Source: DASYTH01 sp035762905 (GTDB lineage: Bacteria; Actinomycetota; Actinomycetes; Mycobacteriales; Pseudonocardiaceae). From it: a stretch of DNA of 64,000 nucleotides. The stretch's first letter is position 1. Every line of letters starts with the position of its first letter. The notes beneath the pieces are model-generated. The model ran no database searches. It saw only the letters and a list, made by a program, of their open reading frames with translations, and was not told the DNA's origin. The stretch lies in contig NZ_DASUCC010000101.1 in the NCBI RefSeq assembly GCF_035762905.1, positions 16,512-80,511 on the forward strand, given 5' to 3'. Below, in pieces: positions 35,011 to 42,333 of the stretch. A program made the translations under genes and the position numbers.

Positions 35011-35030
35011 TCTGACTCTGACTCTGACTC
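35011..35030. repeat. Hexanucleotide tandem TCTGAC x3.3
   Basis: Three perfect TCTGAC units plus TC lie in the 39-nt gap between the kinase-like gene stop and the MFS start. It could be a slippage-prone site tuning spacing in the transcript, or chance. Confidence 0.6.
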
Positions 35031-36171
35031 AGTGCCCACCGCGCCCGAACGCGAGCAACTCGCCCCGCCGGCCAGGATCGTCGATGTTGCTGGCCCCGAT
35101 CGGCGCCGCCGCCCGGCACCACGCGTCCAGCCGTTCCGGATCAAGACCGGCAAACCCGGCCAACTCATCACACCGGCGCGCCATGTCGACCCGATCGCGC
35201 CCCGCCAACACGAAATCGATAGCGTCAAAACACCGATCCCCCCGACACGCCATCGGATCGATCGCCACCAACCCCCGCCCATCCGCAATCAACACATTCC
35301 CCAAATGCAGATCCCCATGCAACAACACCGGATCCGCCGTACTCTCAACCAACTCCCCAGCCAACTTCCGCGCCTCGCACAGCTCCGCCCCCCGCCGCTC
35401 CGCCGACCCGAACAGAACGTCCAACCAATCCCCCAACTCCCGCGGCGCTACCCCCGGATCCCCCACCCCGTGCAGCTCACTCAAGAACGCGCCATACTCC
35501 GCCACCCCCGGCAGCACCCCCGTTCCCGCCAGCACCCCCGGCAGCACTCCCGTTCCCGGCAGCACCCCCGGCAGCACTCCCGTTCCCGCCAGCACCCCCG
35601 TTCCCGCCAGCACTCCCGTTCCCGCCAGTACCCCCGTGTCCGCCAGCATCCCCATCTCCGGCGGCACCCCCGTTTCCGGCGGCATCCCCGTTTCCGGCAG
35701 TACCCCCGTGTCCGCCAGCGCGCCCATCTCCGGCGCCACCCCCGTTTCCGGCGCCACCCCCGTCTCCGGCAGCACCCCCATCTCCGCCGCCGCCACCCCC
35801 GGCAGCCGCTCCAGGTCCGCCACCGCCACCCCCGGCCGCACCGCCTCATAGAGCACGGCCCCCCGGACCGCCCCCCACACCGCCGGCACCCGCCCACTGG
35901 GCGCAAACTGCCGCATCATCGCCGCTTCCTCGTCCACCGCCCACGCATCCGGCGACACCTTCAACACCGCGTCCCCCAACGCCCCCGAACACCCCACCAC
36001 CACAGCCGAGTTCCCAGCGCCAACCTCCGCCCCCAGGTCCACCCCCCACAACGCAGCCAACTCCGCCAACCGCTCAGGCAACCCCGCCACCCACCGATGC
36101 GCGGCCTTCCCGAACCGTCCGCTCAGCCGCGCGGCAATCCCCGCAAGGTCGCCACCCCACTCACCATTCAC
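35029..36171 (-). CDS. Aminoglycoside/hydroxyurea phosphotransferase-like kinase with internal repeat insertion
   Basis: 380 residues from GTG 36171. The kinase fold of streptomycin 6-kinase-type APH enzymes is visible: an N-lobe segment DAVLKVSPDAWAVDEEAAMM with the Lys, catalytic loop VLLHGDLHLGNVLIADGRGL, and the metal-binding Asp in VAIDPMACRGDRCFDAIDFV. Between N- and C-lobe parts, residues ~127-217 consist of about fifteen 6-residue units (ETGVLP, ETGVAP, GTGVLAG...), an in-frame insertion not expected in the family, which otherwise has ~290 residues. It lies 39 nt upstream of the exporter on the same strand, so it may be a self-resistance or tailoring kinase. Activity despite the insertion is uncertain. 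Confidence 0.8.
   Translation of the reverse strand: MNGEWGGDLAGIAARLSGRFGKAAHRWVAGLPERLAELAALWGVDLGAEVGAGNSAVVVGCSGALGDAVLKVSPDAWAVDEEAAMMRQFAPSGRVPAVWGAVRGAVLYEAVRPGVAVADLERLPGVAAAEMGVLPETGVAPETGVAPEMGALADTGVLPETGMPPETGVPPEMGMLADTGVLAGTGVLAGTGVLAGTGVLPGVLPGTGVLPGVLAGTGVLPGVAEYGAFLSELHGVGDPGVAPRELGDWLDVLFGSAERRGAELCEARKLAGELVESTADPVLLHGDLHLGNVLIADGRGLVAIDPMACRGDRCFDAIDFVLAGRDRVDMARRCDELAGFAGLDPERLDAWCRAAAPIGASNIDDPGRRGELLAFGRGGH
35517..35790 (-). repeat. 18-nt coding tandem repeat inside the kinase-like gene
   Basis: On the minus strand the unit is GGGGGTGCTGGCGGGAAC with variants, encoding the 6-residue units GTGVLA/ETGVLP. All length changes are multiples of 3, so the frame is kept. The core GGGTGCTGG is shared with the intergenic arrays at 2379-2835 and 36290-37440. 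Confidence 0.85.
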
Positions 36172-36289
36172 GCACCATTAATCGCGCCCACCTCTCCCAA
36201 TCCGAAGGGGATCCCACTCCCCATCCGGCCGGGACCCTGCCCGACCAAACCCGGGCACATTCCCACCCACCCCACGTATCCACCCCAAC

Positions 36290-36735
36290 GCTCCCGGCAC
36301 CCGAGTTCCCATCCCCAACACCCGAGTTCCCACCCTCAGCACCTGAATCCCCATCTCCAGCACCCGAATTGCCGACTCGGCACCCCGAACTGCCGCCCCC
36401 AGCACCCGAGTTCCCGCCCTTAACGCCCGGGCCGCCGGTTCCGGGACCCGAACGGCTGACCCCAGCACCCGAGGTGCCGGTTCCGGGACCCGAGCTGCTG
36501 ACCCCAGCACCCGAGTCGCCGGTTCCGGACCCGAACTGCTGACCCCAACACCCGAGCCGCCGGTTCCGGGACCCGAGTTCCCCAGCACCCGAATCCCCGG
36601 CTTAGCACGCGAATTGTTGGCTCCAGCACGTGAATTGCCGGCTCCGGCACTCGAACGGCCGGCTCCGGCACCCGAACGGCCGACCCCAGCACCCGAACTG
36701 CCGACCCGGCACCCGAACTGCCGACCCGGCACCCG
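36290..36735 (-). repeat. Microrepeat array, minus-sense, core TCGGGTGCTGG
   Basis: Read on the minus strand, units of mostly 21-27 nt carry AACTCGGGTGCTGG or AATTCGGGTGCTGG, alternating with GC-rich spacers, for example twice GGTGCCGGGTCGGCAGTTCG near 36690-36730. Same core as at 2379-2835, opposite strand. Confidence 0.75.
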
Positions 36736-36742
36736 AGCTGCC

Positions 36743-36774
36743 GCCGCTGCGCGGCGGCAGCGCCGCGCAGCGGC
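36743..36774. repeat. Perfect 14-bp GC hairpin at repeat orientation switch
   Basis: GCCGCTGCGCGGCG and its exact complement CGCCGCGCAGCGGC flank a GCAG loop. The microrepeats to the left read on the minus strand, those to the right (from about 36850) on the plus strand, so the hairpin sits at the axis where orientation flips. Confidence 0.7.
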
Positions 36775-36905
36775 GCAGCGGCGGCCGCAGGCTGCACGAT
36801 TTGAAATCGGCAGTTCACCGCGCCCGAGCCGGCAACCCGGTTGCCCGGATTGACAATTCAGCTGCTGGAGCCGGCGACTCACGGGGGCAAAAGGTGAGCG
36901 GGCGG

Positions 36906-37036
36906 CTCGGTGCACGGCTGTGGGCAGGCCGAGCCCCGGCGATGTGCACGGAGCACCTGCCCACAGTCGTGCTGCGGAACGCCGGGCCCAGCCCCGCCGG
37001 GTTGACCATCCCGGGCGTTCCGACGCAGCCGGGAAC
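36906..37036 (-). repeat. Dispersed repeat unit, copy B (inverted)
   Basis: The reverse complement begins GTTCCCGGCTGC and ends GTGCACCGAG, matching copy A at 2188-2320 end to end with scattered substitutions and small indels. The two copies are ~34.7 kb apart and inverted, bracketing the glucanase genes, remnants and the whole PKS-NRPS cluster. Confidence 0.75.
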
Positions 37037-37079
37037 GGCACCAGGCCCACCCCGCGCACCGGAACCGGCGGTCGACCCG

Positions 37080-37440
37080 CCTGAGCTGGCAACCCAGTTG
37101 CCCGAACTGATAACTCAGCTGGTGGAACCGGCAATTCGACTGCTGGACTTGGGAACTCAGCCGTGGAGCCGGCGAACCGGGTGCTGAGGCTGGCAACCCG
37201 ATTGCTGGAGCTGGGAACTCAGCTGGTGGAGTCCGCAACTGGGAAATCGGTTGCTGGAGTCGGCAACTCAGTTTCTGGAGCTGGGAAATCGGTTGCTGGA
37301 GCTGGGAAATCGGTTGCTGGGGTTGGGAACTCAGCTGCTGGAGTCGGCGACTCGGGTGTTGGGGCTGGGTATTCGGTTGCTGGGTTCGGCAGATCGGGTG
37401 CCGGAACCGGCGGCTCGGGTGTTGGGGGTGGGGACTCGTC
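37080..37440 (+). repeat. Microrepeat array, plus-sense, core AACTCAGCTGCTGGAG
   Basis: Plus-strand units such as TGGGAACTCAGCTGGTGGAG and GCTGGGAAATCGGTTGCTGG (the latter three times within 37250-37325) recur with a 21-24 nt period, a drifted version of the same core. Confidence 0.7.
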
Positions 37441-37445
37441 GGGGG

Positions 37446-38162
37446 TTATGGGAGGTGGCCGAGGCCGGCGTCTCTGGCCCGGAGGACGGCGTTGGCCCGG
37501 TCGGCGACGCCGAGTTTCGCGAAGATGCGGGACACGTGGTTGTTGATGGTCTTCGCGGACAGCGTGAGCCGGCGGGCGATGGCCACATTGGACATGCCGG
37601 TGGCGATGAGGTCGAGGATCTGGTACTCGCGGGCGGTGAGGCCGGGGAACGCGCGGGCGTCCGAATCCGGGGTGTTGGACATGATCGTGGCGAGCACGGT
37701 GGCGACCCGCGGGCTGAGTACCGCCCAGCCGGCGGCTACACCGCGCACCGCCCGGATGATCTCGGCCTTGGCGGTCGCCTTGCCGACGTAGCCCCGCGCG
37801 CCCGCGCGGATGGCGACGGCCACGGTCGCGTCGTCGTCGCGCGTGCTGAACACCAGCACCGCCACGCCGGGGTTCTGCGCGAGCACTTCCTTGATCACCG
37901 AGCTGACCCGGTGTTGTGGTAGTTGCAACCCGAGGAGCAGAACGTCCGGCCGGTGCCGCACGGTCTGGGCGACGGTGTCCCGCACGGTCTCCGCCTCGGC
38001 CACCACCTCGATCCCGGTCACCGGCGTGAACAGCGCCCGCAGGCCCTCCCGAACCACGTCGTGATCATCGGCCAGCACGATCCGCACCACCGGTACGCGC
38101 GCCGTCACCGGCGCCGGCCGATCCAATACCGCGCAGGCAGCGCCATTACGGTCAGTCATCAT
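37446..38162 (-). CDS. NarL/LuxR-type response regulator lacking the phospho-acceptor Asp
   Basis: 238 residues from ATG 38162, with GGGGGAGG 7 nt upstream. Receiver domain: VRIVLADDHDVVREGLRALF, but the strand-3 block reads RPDVLLLGLQLPQ where VVLLDLxMP is expected, so the phosphorylated Asp is Gly. The later receiver Lys in GYVGKATAKAEI is present. The C-terminal HTH is LTAREYQILDLIATGMSNVA and LSAKTINNHVSRIFAKLGVA. No histidine kinase lies nearby. It probably acts as a phosphorylation-independent regulator, possibly of the divergent decarboxylase or the cluster to its left. Confidence 0.9.
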   Translation of the reverse strand: MMTDRNGAACAVLDRPAPVTARVPVVRIVLADDHDVVREGLRALFTPVTGIEVVAEAETVRDTVAQTVRHRPDVLLLGLQLPQHRVSSVIKEVLAQNPGVAVLVFSTRDDDATVAVAIRAGARGYVGKATAKAEIIRAVRGVAAGWAVLSPRVATVLATIMSNTPDSDARAFPGLTAREYQILDLIATGMSNVAIARRLTLSAKTINNHVSRIFAKLGVADRANAVLRARDAGLGHLP

Positions 38163-38380
38163 TCGGTTACCTCCCCCGTCAGCCGCCGATCGCCCGGGGT
38201 CGGTCCGCCGCCGGCGGCTGCGCAAGATTCAACAACCCGTACATATCGCCGGCCATGTTTCGATGTGACGGGGGTCCACGAGGGACGACACGATCGGGAA
38301 GCACCCCGAACAGGGGCCATTGACCAGTGCCACGAACAGGTGAGACATGCTGGGCCGGAACTCACCAAGGGGAGGTCCCG

Positions 38381-39856
38381 TTGCCGCACATGACGTCTGA
38401 GGAGTTCCGCCGGCACGGCCGGCAGGTGGTCGACTGGATCGCGGACTACCTGGCCGGGATCGAGGCGCATCCGGTGCGGTCGCAGGTGCAACCCGGCGCG
38501 GTTCGGGCGGCGCTGCCGGCGCATCCGCCGGAGCGGGGGGAGGGGTTCGACGGGGTGCTGGCCGACCTGGACCGGGTGGTGCTGCCGGGGATCACGCACT
38601 GGCAGCATCCGAGCTTCTTCGCCTACTTTCCGGCCAACGCCAGCGGGCCGGCGATTCTCGGTGATCTGCTGTCCAGTGGCCTCGGGGTGCAGGGCATGTT
38701 GTGGGCGACCAGCCCGGCCTGCACCGAGCTGGAGACGGTGGTGGTCGACTGGCTGGCCGAGCTGCTCGGGTTGCCGGAGCATTTCCGGACCGACACGGCC
38801 GGTGGCGGGGTGATCCAGGACTCGGCGTCGAGTGCGACCCTGCTGGCGATCCTGGCCGGATTGCACCGGGTCAGCGGCGGGGAGGTGGCCAACGGGGGGA
38901 TCACCGGCCGGCACACCCTGTACGTGTCCACGCAGACGCACTCGGCGGTGGCGAAGGCGGCCCGGATCGTCGGGGTGGGCGCCGAGAACGTCCGCACGGT
39001 CGGCGTGGACGAGAAGACGCTGGGCATGGATCCGGCCGAGCTGGACCGGGCGATCGCCGAGGACCGCGCGGCCGGGGCGGTGCCGGTCATGGTCTGCGCC
39101 ACCGTGGGCACGACCTCGACCGCGGCGGTCGACCCGGTCCGGGCGATCGGTGAGGTGTGCCGCCGGCACGGGGTGTGGCTGCACGTCGACGCCGCGTACG
39201 CGGGGGTCGCCGCGGTGTGTCCGGAGCTGCGCTGGCTCAACGACGGCGTGCCCGAGTACGTCGACTCCTACGCGACCAACCCGCACAAGTGGCTGCTCAC
39301 CAACTTCGACTGCACGGTGCTGTGGGTGGCCGACCGGGCGCCGCTGACCGGCGCGCTGGCCATCACGCCGGAGTTTCTGCGCAACGCCGCCACGGCCTCC
39401 GGCGCGGTGGTCGACTACCGGGACTGGCAGATCTCGTTGGGCCGGCGGTTCCGCGCGCTGAAGCTGTGGGCGGTGTTGCGCTGGTACGGCGCCGAGGGGC
39501 TGCGCGAGCACATCCGTACCGGTGTGGCGCAGGCCACCGAGCTCGCGCGCTGGGTGGCCGAGGACCCCGACTTCGAGCTGCACGAGCCGCAGCACCTCGG
39601 CCTGGTCTGCCTGCGCCCGCGCTGGCCCGACCACAACGGCGACCGGGGCGCCGCCGACGACGCCACGCTGCGGCTGATGGAGCACCTCAACGCCAGCGGC
39701 GCGCTCTACCTGACCCACACCAAGGTGTCCGGCCGGGTCGTGCTGAGGATGGCGTTGGGTGGCACCGGAACCGAGCAGCGGCACGTGCGCGCCGCGTGGG
39801 AGACGATCCGGGACACCTACCGGAACATGGCGCGGTCGAAGAAGTCGGCCAGATAA
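38381..39856 (+). CDS. PLP-dependent aromatic L-amino acid decarboxylase family protein
   Basis: 491 residues from TTG 38381, 5 nt after GGGGAGG; ATG 38390 is too far from it. Group II decarboxylase signs: HWQHPSFFAYFPANASGPAI, VIQDSASSATLLAILAGLHR, VCATVGTTSTAAVDPVRAIG, HVDAAYAGVAAVCPE and the PLP lysine in DSYATNPHKWLLTNFDC. It should convert Tyr, Trp, Phe or DOPA-like acids to amines plus CO2. Divergent from the atypical response regulator; a role in supplying an amine to the nearby assembly line is possible but unproven. Its 3' end overlaps the convergent esterase by 40 nt. Confidence 0.92.
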   Translation: MPHMTSEEFRRHGRQVVDWIADYLAGIEAHPVRSQVQPGAVRAALPAHPPERGEGFDGVLADLDRVVLPGITHWQHPSFFAYFPANASGPAILGDLLSSGLGVQGMLWATSPACTELETVVVDWLAELLGLPEHFRTDTAGGGVIQDSASSATLLAILAGLHRVSGGEVANGGITGRHTLYVSTQTHSAVAKAARIVGVGAENVRTVGVDEKTLGMDPAELDRAIAEDRAAGAVPVMVCATVGTTSTAAVDPVRAIGEVCRRHGVWLHVDAAYAGVAAVCPELRWLNDGVPEYVDSYATNPHKWLLTNFDCTVLWVADRAPLTGALAITPEFLRNAATASGAVVDYRDWQISLGRRFRALKLWAVLRWYGAEGLREHIRTGVAQATELARWVAEDPDFELHEPQHLGLVCLRPRWPDHNGDRGAADDATLRLMEHLNASGALYLTHTKVSGRVVLRMALGGTGTEQRHVRAAWETIRDTYRNMARSKKSAR

Positions 39857-40818
39857 CCCCAGCTGAGCCGGACCGGTTCGGCCCGGTTGCTGCCGCAGCG
39901 TCCGGTGTGCCGGGCAACGGCGCCGGCGTTGACCGCGGGGTCGGTGAGGTACTCGTTCCACTGCCCGTGCTCGCCGCGGGGGAGCAGCACCAGGGTTGCG
40001 GTGCCGCAGGCCCGCCGGACGGCGTTGAACAGCAGCGGGCTCTGCTGCCAGGGAACCAGCAGGTCCTGCTGTCCGTGCATGATCAGCATCGGCGGGTCGC
40101 GCCGGCTGACCCAGGTGACCGGGTTGGCCGCGGCCACCCGGTCCGGGCAGGTGCCGATGGCGCAGCCGAGCAGCCGGGACTCGGGTGAGGCGGGGTCGGC
40201 GTGGCAGTCGGTCAGCCCGAAGGTCTCGTTGAACGGCACGCAGTCCTGCAGCATGTGCCGGTCCATCTGGAGGAAGTCGGTCGGCGGGTAGATCGGCACC
40301 GCGGCCTGCACCCGGCTGGACGGGCCGCGGACCCCGACGTCGCCCTCCAGACCCGGCCGGTCTCCGGTCACCGCGGCCATCGCGGCGGTCCAGCCGCCGG
40401 AGGACTCACCCATGATCCCGAACCGGTGCGGGTCCAGGTGGTAGCGGGCCGCGTTGGCCCGCAGGAACCGGATGGCCGCCTTGATGTCGTGCAGCTGTGC
40501 CGGGAAGATCGCGTTGCGACTGGACCGGATCGCCACCCCGGCCACCGCGTAGCCACGCGGGTTGAGCCGGGCGGCCACGATGTCGGCGTCCTGGCGGCCG
40601 TTCTCGGCCAGCCAGCCAGAGCCGTGCGAGAAGATCACCAGGGGCACCGGTCCGCGGGTGCGCGGCAGGTAGAGATCGAGCAGGTGTCCCTGGCTGCCGG
40701 CCGGTTGTGCCGGCGCGTACGCCACGTCCTTGAGCACGGTCACGTCCGGTGTCGCCTGCGCCGCCGGGGAACCGAGAATCAGCCCGGCCACGATCACCAT
40801 GCACATCAGTATCCGCAT
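39817..40818 (-). CDS. Secreted alpha/beta hydrolase (esterase)
   Basis: 333 residues with signal peptide RILMCMVIVAGLILGSPAAQ. Oxyanion/HG region VPLVIFSHGSGWLAENG, nucleophile Ser in FGIMGESSGGWTAAMA, Asp in MLIMHGQQDLLVPWQQS, His in LPRGEHGQWNEYL. This is the BD-FAE/acetyl-esterase-like pattern, plausible for removing acyl groups from polysaccharides. Overlaps the decarboxylase gene tail-to-tail. Confidence 0.88.
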   Translation of the reverse strand: MRILMCMVIVAGLILGSPAAQATPDVTVLKDVAYAPAQPAGSQGHLLDLYLPRTRGPVPLVIFSHGSGWLAENGRQDADIVAARLNPRGYAVAGVAIRSSRNAIFPAQLHDIKAAIRFLRANAARYHLDPHRFGIMGESSGGWTAAMAAVTGDRPGLEGDVGVRGPSSRVQAAVPIYPPTDFLQMDRHMLQDCVPFNETFGLTDCHADPASPESRLLGCAIGTCPDRVAAANPVTWVSRRDPPMLIMHGQQDLLVPWQQSPLLFNAVRRACGTATLVLLPRGEHGQWNEYLTDPAVNAGAVARHTGRCGSNRAEPVRLSWGYLADFFDRAMFR

Positions 40819-40872
40819 CGCCGCACTCCGTGGTGTTCGCTATGCGTACATACGTGCTATGAACGAACAACC

Positions 40873-41853
40873 TTACCAGCGGTGATGCACGTCCGCGCGG
40901 ATCCGGCGGTCGTACAGGTCCTCGATCGCCGCCAAAGTGGGATCGGGCAGCGCCGGCACGGTCGCCGCGGCCGCGTTCGCCCTGGCCTGCGCCACGCTGG
41001 TGGCCCCGGGGATGACCGTGGTGACGCCCGGCTGCTGGATCACCCAGCGCAGCGCGAGCTGCGCCGGGGTCGTGCCGTGCGGGGCCAGCGCGCCGAACTC
41101 GGTGGCCGCCTCGATCCCGGTTGCGTAGTCCACACCGGAGAACGTCTCGCCGACGTCGAACGCCTCGCCGTGCCGGTTGAAGTTGCGGTGGTCGTCGGCG
41201 CCGAATGCGGTGTCCGGCCCGAACCGCCCGGACAGCAGGCCGGAAGCCAGCGGAACCCGCGCGATGATGCCGACCCCGGCCGCCGCGGCGGCCGGCAGCA
41301 CGCGCTCCAACGGCTTGCGGCGCAACGCGTTGAGGATGATCTGCACGCTGGCCACGCCCGGCCGCGCGATCGCGGTGAGCGCCTCGGCGCAGGTCTCGAC
41401 GCTCACCCCGTACGCGGCGATGCGGCGCTCGGCCACCAGGGTGTCCAGCGCGTCGAAGACCGCGTCCGTGCCGAACACCGGCGTCGGCGGGCAGTGCAGC
41501 TGCACCAGGTCGAGCGTGTCCACGCCGAGGTTGGCCCGGGAGCGGTCGGTCCAGGCCCGGAAGTTGTCCAGGGTGAACTCGGCCGGTTCCTGCGGCGCCC
41601 GCCGGCCCATCTTGGTCGCCACCATGACATTTCCGCCGGCACCCCGCAGAAAGGCGCCGATCAGTCGCTCGCTGCGGCCGTCGCCGTAGACGTCGGCGGT
41701 GTCGAAGAAGTTCACCCCGGAGTCCGCCGCCGCGGCCAGGATGTCCAGCGCGACGTCCTCGTCCACCGCGCCCCAGTCCGCACCGAGCTGCCAGGTGCCC
41801 AGCCCGACGACCGACACCGCACGACCGAGCCGGCCGATGATCCGTTGCTCCAT
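40873..41853 (-). CDS. Aldo/keto reductase
   Basis: 326 residues from ATG 41853. AKR landmarks: VSVVGLGTWQLGADWGAVDE, NFFDTADVYGDGRSERLIGA (Asp and Tyr of the tetrad), VMVATKMGRR (Lys), LDLVQLHCPPTPVFG (His), and the NADPH-binding end VTTVIPGATSVAQARANAAA. It reduces aldehydes or ketones with NADPH; substrate unknown. Monocistronic by context. Confidence 0.92.
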   Translation of the reverse strand: MEQRIIGRLGRAVSVVGLGTWQLGADWGAVDEDVALDILAAAADSGVNFFDTADVYGDGRSERLIGAFLRGAGGNVMVATKMGRRAPQEPAEFTLDNFRAWTDRSRANLGVDTLDLVQLHCPPTPVFGTDAVFDALDTLVAERRIAAYGVSVETCAEALTAIARPGVASVQIILNALRRKPLERVLPAAAAAGVGIIARVPLASGLLSGRFGPDTAFGADDHRNFNRHGEAFDVGETFSGVDYATGIEAATEFGALAPHGTTPAQLALRWVIQQPGVTTVIPGATSVAQARANAAAATVPALPDPTLAAIEDLYDRRIRADVHHRW

Positions 41854-41997
41854 GGGAACAACGTAGCGTCGGTCACCATCGGCGGATGCGGCCCGTCGGG
41901 TGTGCGATCCTGGCGGTGGCGGCCGACCTTCGGTGCGCCCCGGACGAGATGTGCGCCGTACCCGGTGGGTCAAGACGACGCTCACGTGGAGGGTGTC

Positions 41998-42258
41998 GTG
42001 GGGCAGCTCGTTCAGATCGCGGGATCGCTGCTGGTGCTCGGCGGGTTCACGCTGGCGCAGCTCGGCAAGCTTGATCCGAAGTCGCGAAGCTATCTGGTGC
42101 TCAACGCGGTGGGTTCGGGCGTGCTCGCGGTGGACGCGTTGCTCGGCGAGCTGTGGGGATTCCTGCTCTTGGAGGGCGTCTGGGCGGTGGTGTCGGTGGT
42201 GGCGCTCGGTTCGGTGCTGCTCCCGAACCGCTCCGCCAGATGGACGTCCGCGCAGTAA
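41998..42258 (+). CDS. Small CBU_0592-like membrane protein
   Basis: 86 residues from GTG 41998 with GGAGG 5 nt upstream. Three hydrophobic helices: QIAGSLLVLGGFTLAQLGKL, LNAVGSGVLAVDALLGELWG and FLLLEGVWAVVSVVALGSVL. The pattern matches the small membrane family around Coxiella CBU_0592, whose function is unknown. Confidence 0.75.
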   Translation: MGQLVQIAGSLLVLGGFTLAQLGKLDPKSRSYLVLNAVGSGVLAVDALLGELWGFLLLEGVWAVVSVVALGSVLLPNRSARWTSAQ

Positions 42259-42333
42259 GGTTCTCGCGGGCCGGCTAGCTCCGCGTCGCCGGCTCCGGAC
42301 TGGGGTGAGATCGCGGATCCGACAGGAGAGATC

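Larger units (their letters stand above)
36172..37445. repeat. Non-coding repeat region 2 upstream of the cluster
   Basis: About 1.27 kb holding microrepeat arrays in two orientations, a GC-rich 14-bp hairpin at 36743-36774, and copy B of the dispersed unit. A long minus-strand frame (36178-37134) is open because the array period is often a multiple of 3; its translation is repetitive, lacks any domain and has no ribosome binding site, so I do not call it a gene. Any promoter for the kinase-MFS-NRPS operon must lie in or beyond this block. Confidence 0.7.

Noticed and set aside
35517..35790. CRISPR array inside the kinase-like gene
   Set aside because: Units are 18 nt, directly abutting, without spacers, and in frame; it is a coding tandem repeat.
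36290..37440. CRISPR or attachment-site array in the second repeat region
   Set aside because: Repeats are degenerate, 20-27 nt, without conserved direct repeats plus unique spacers, and no cas genes are present.
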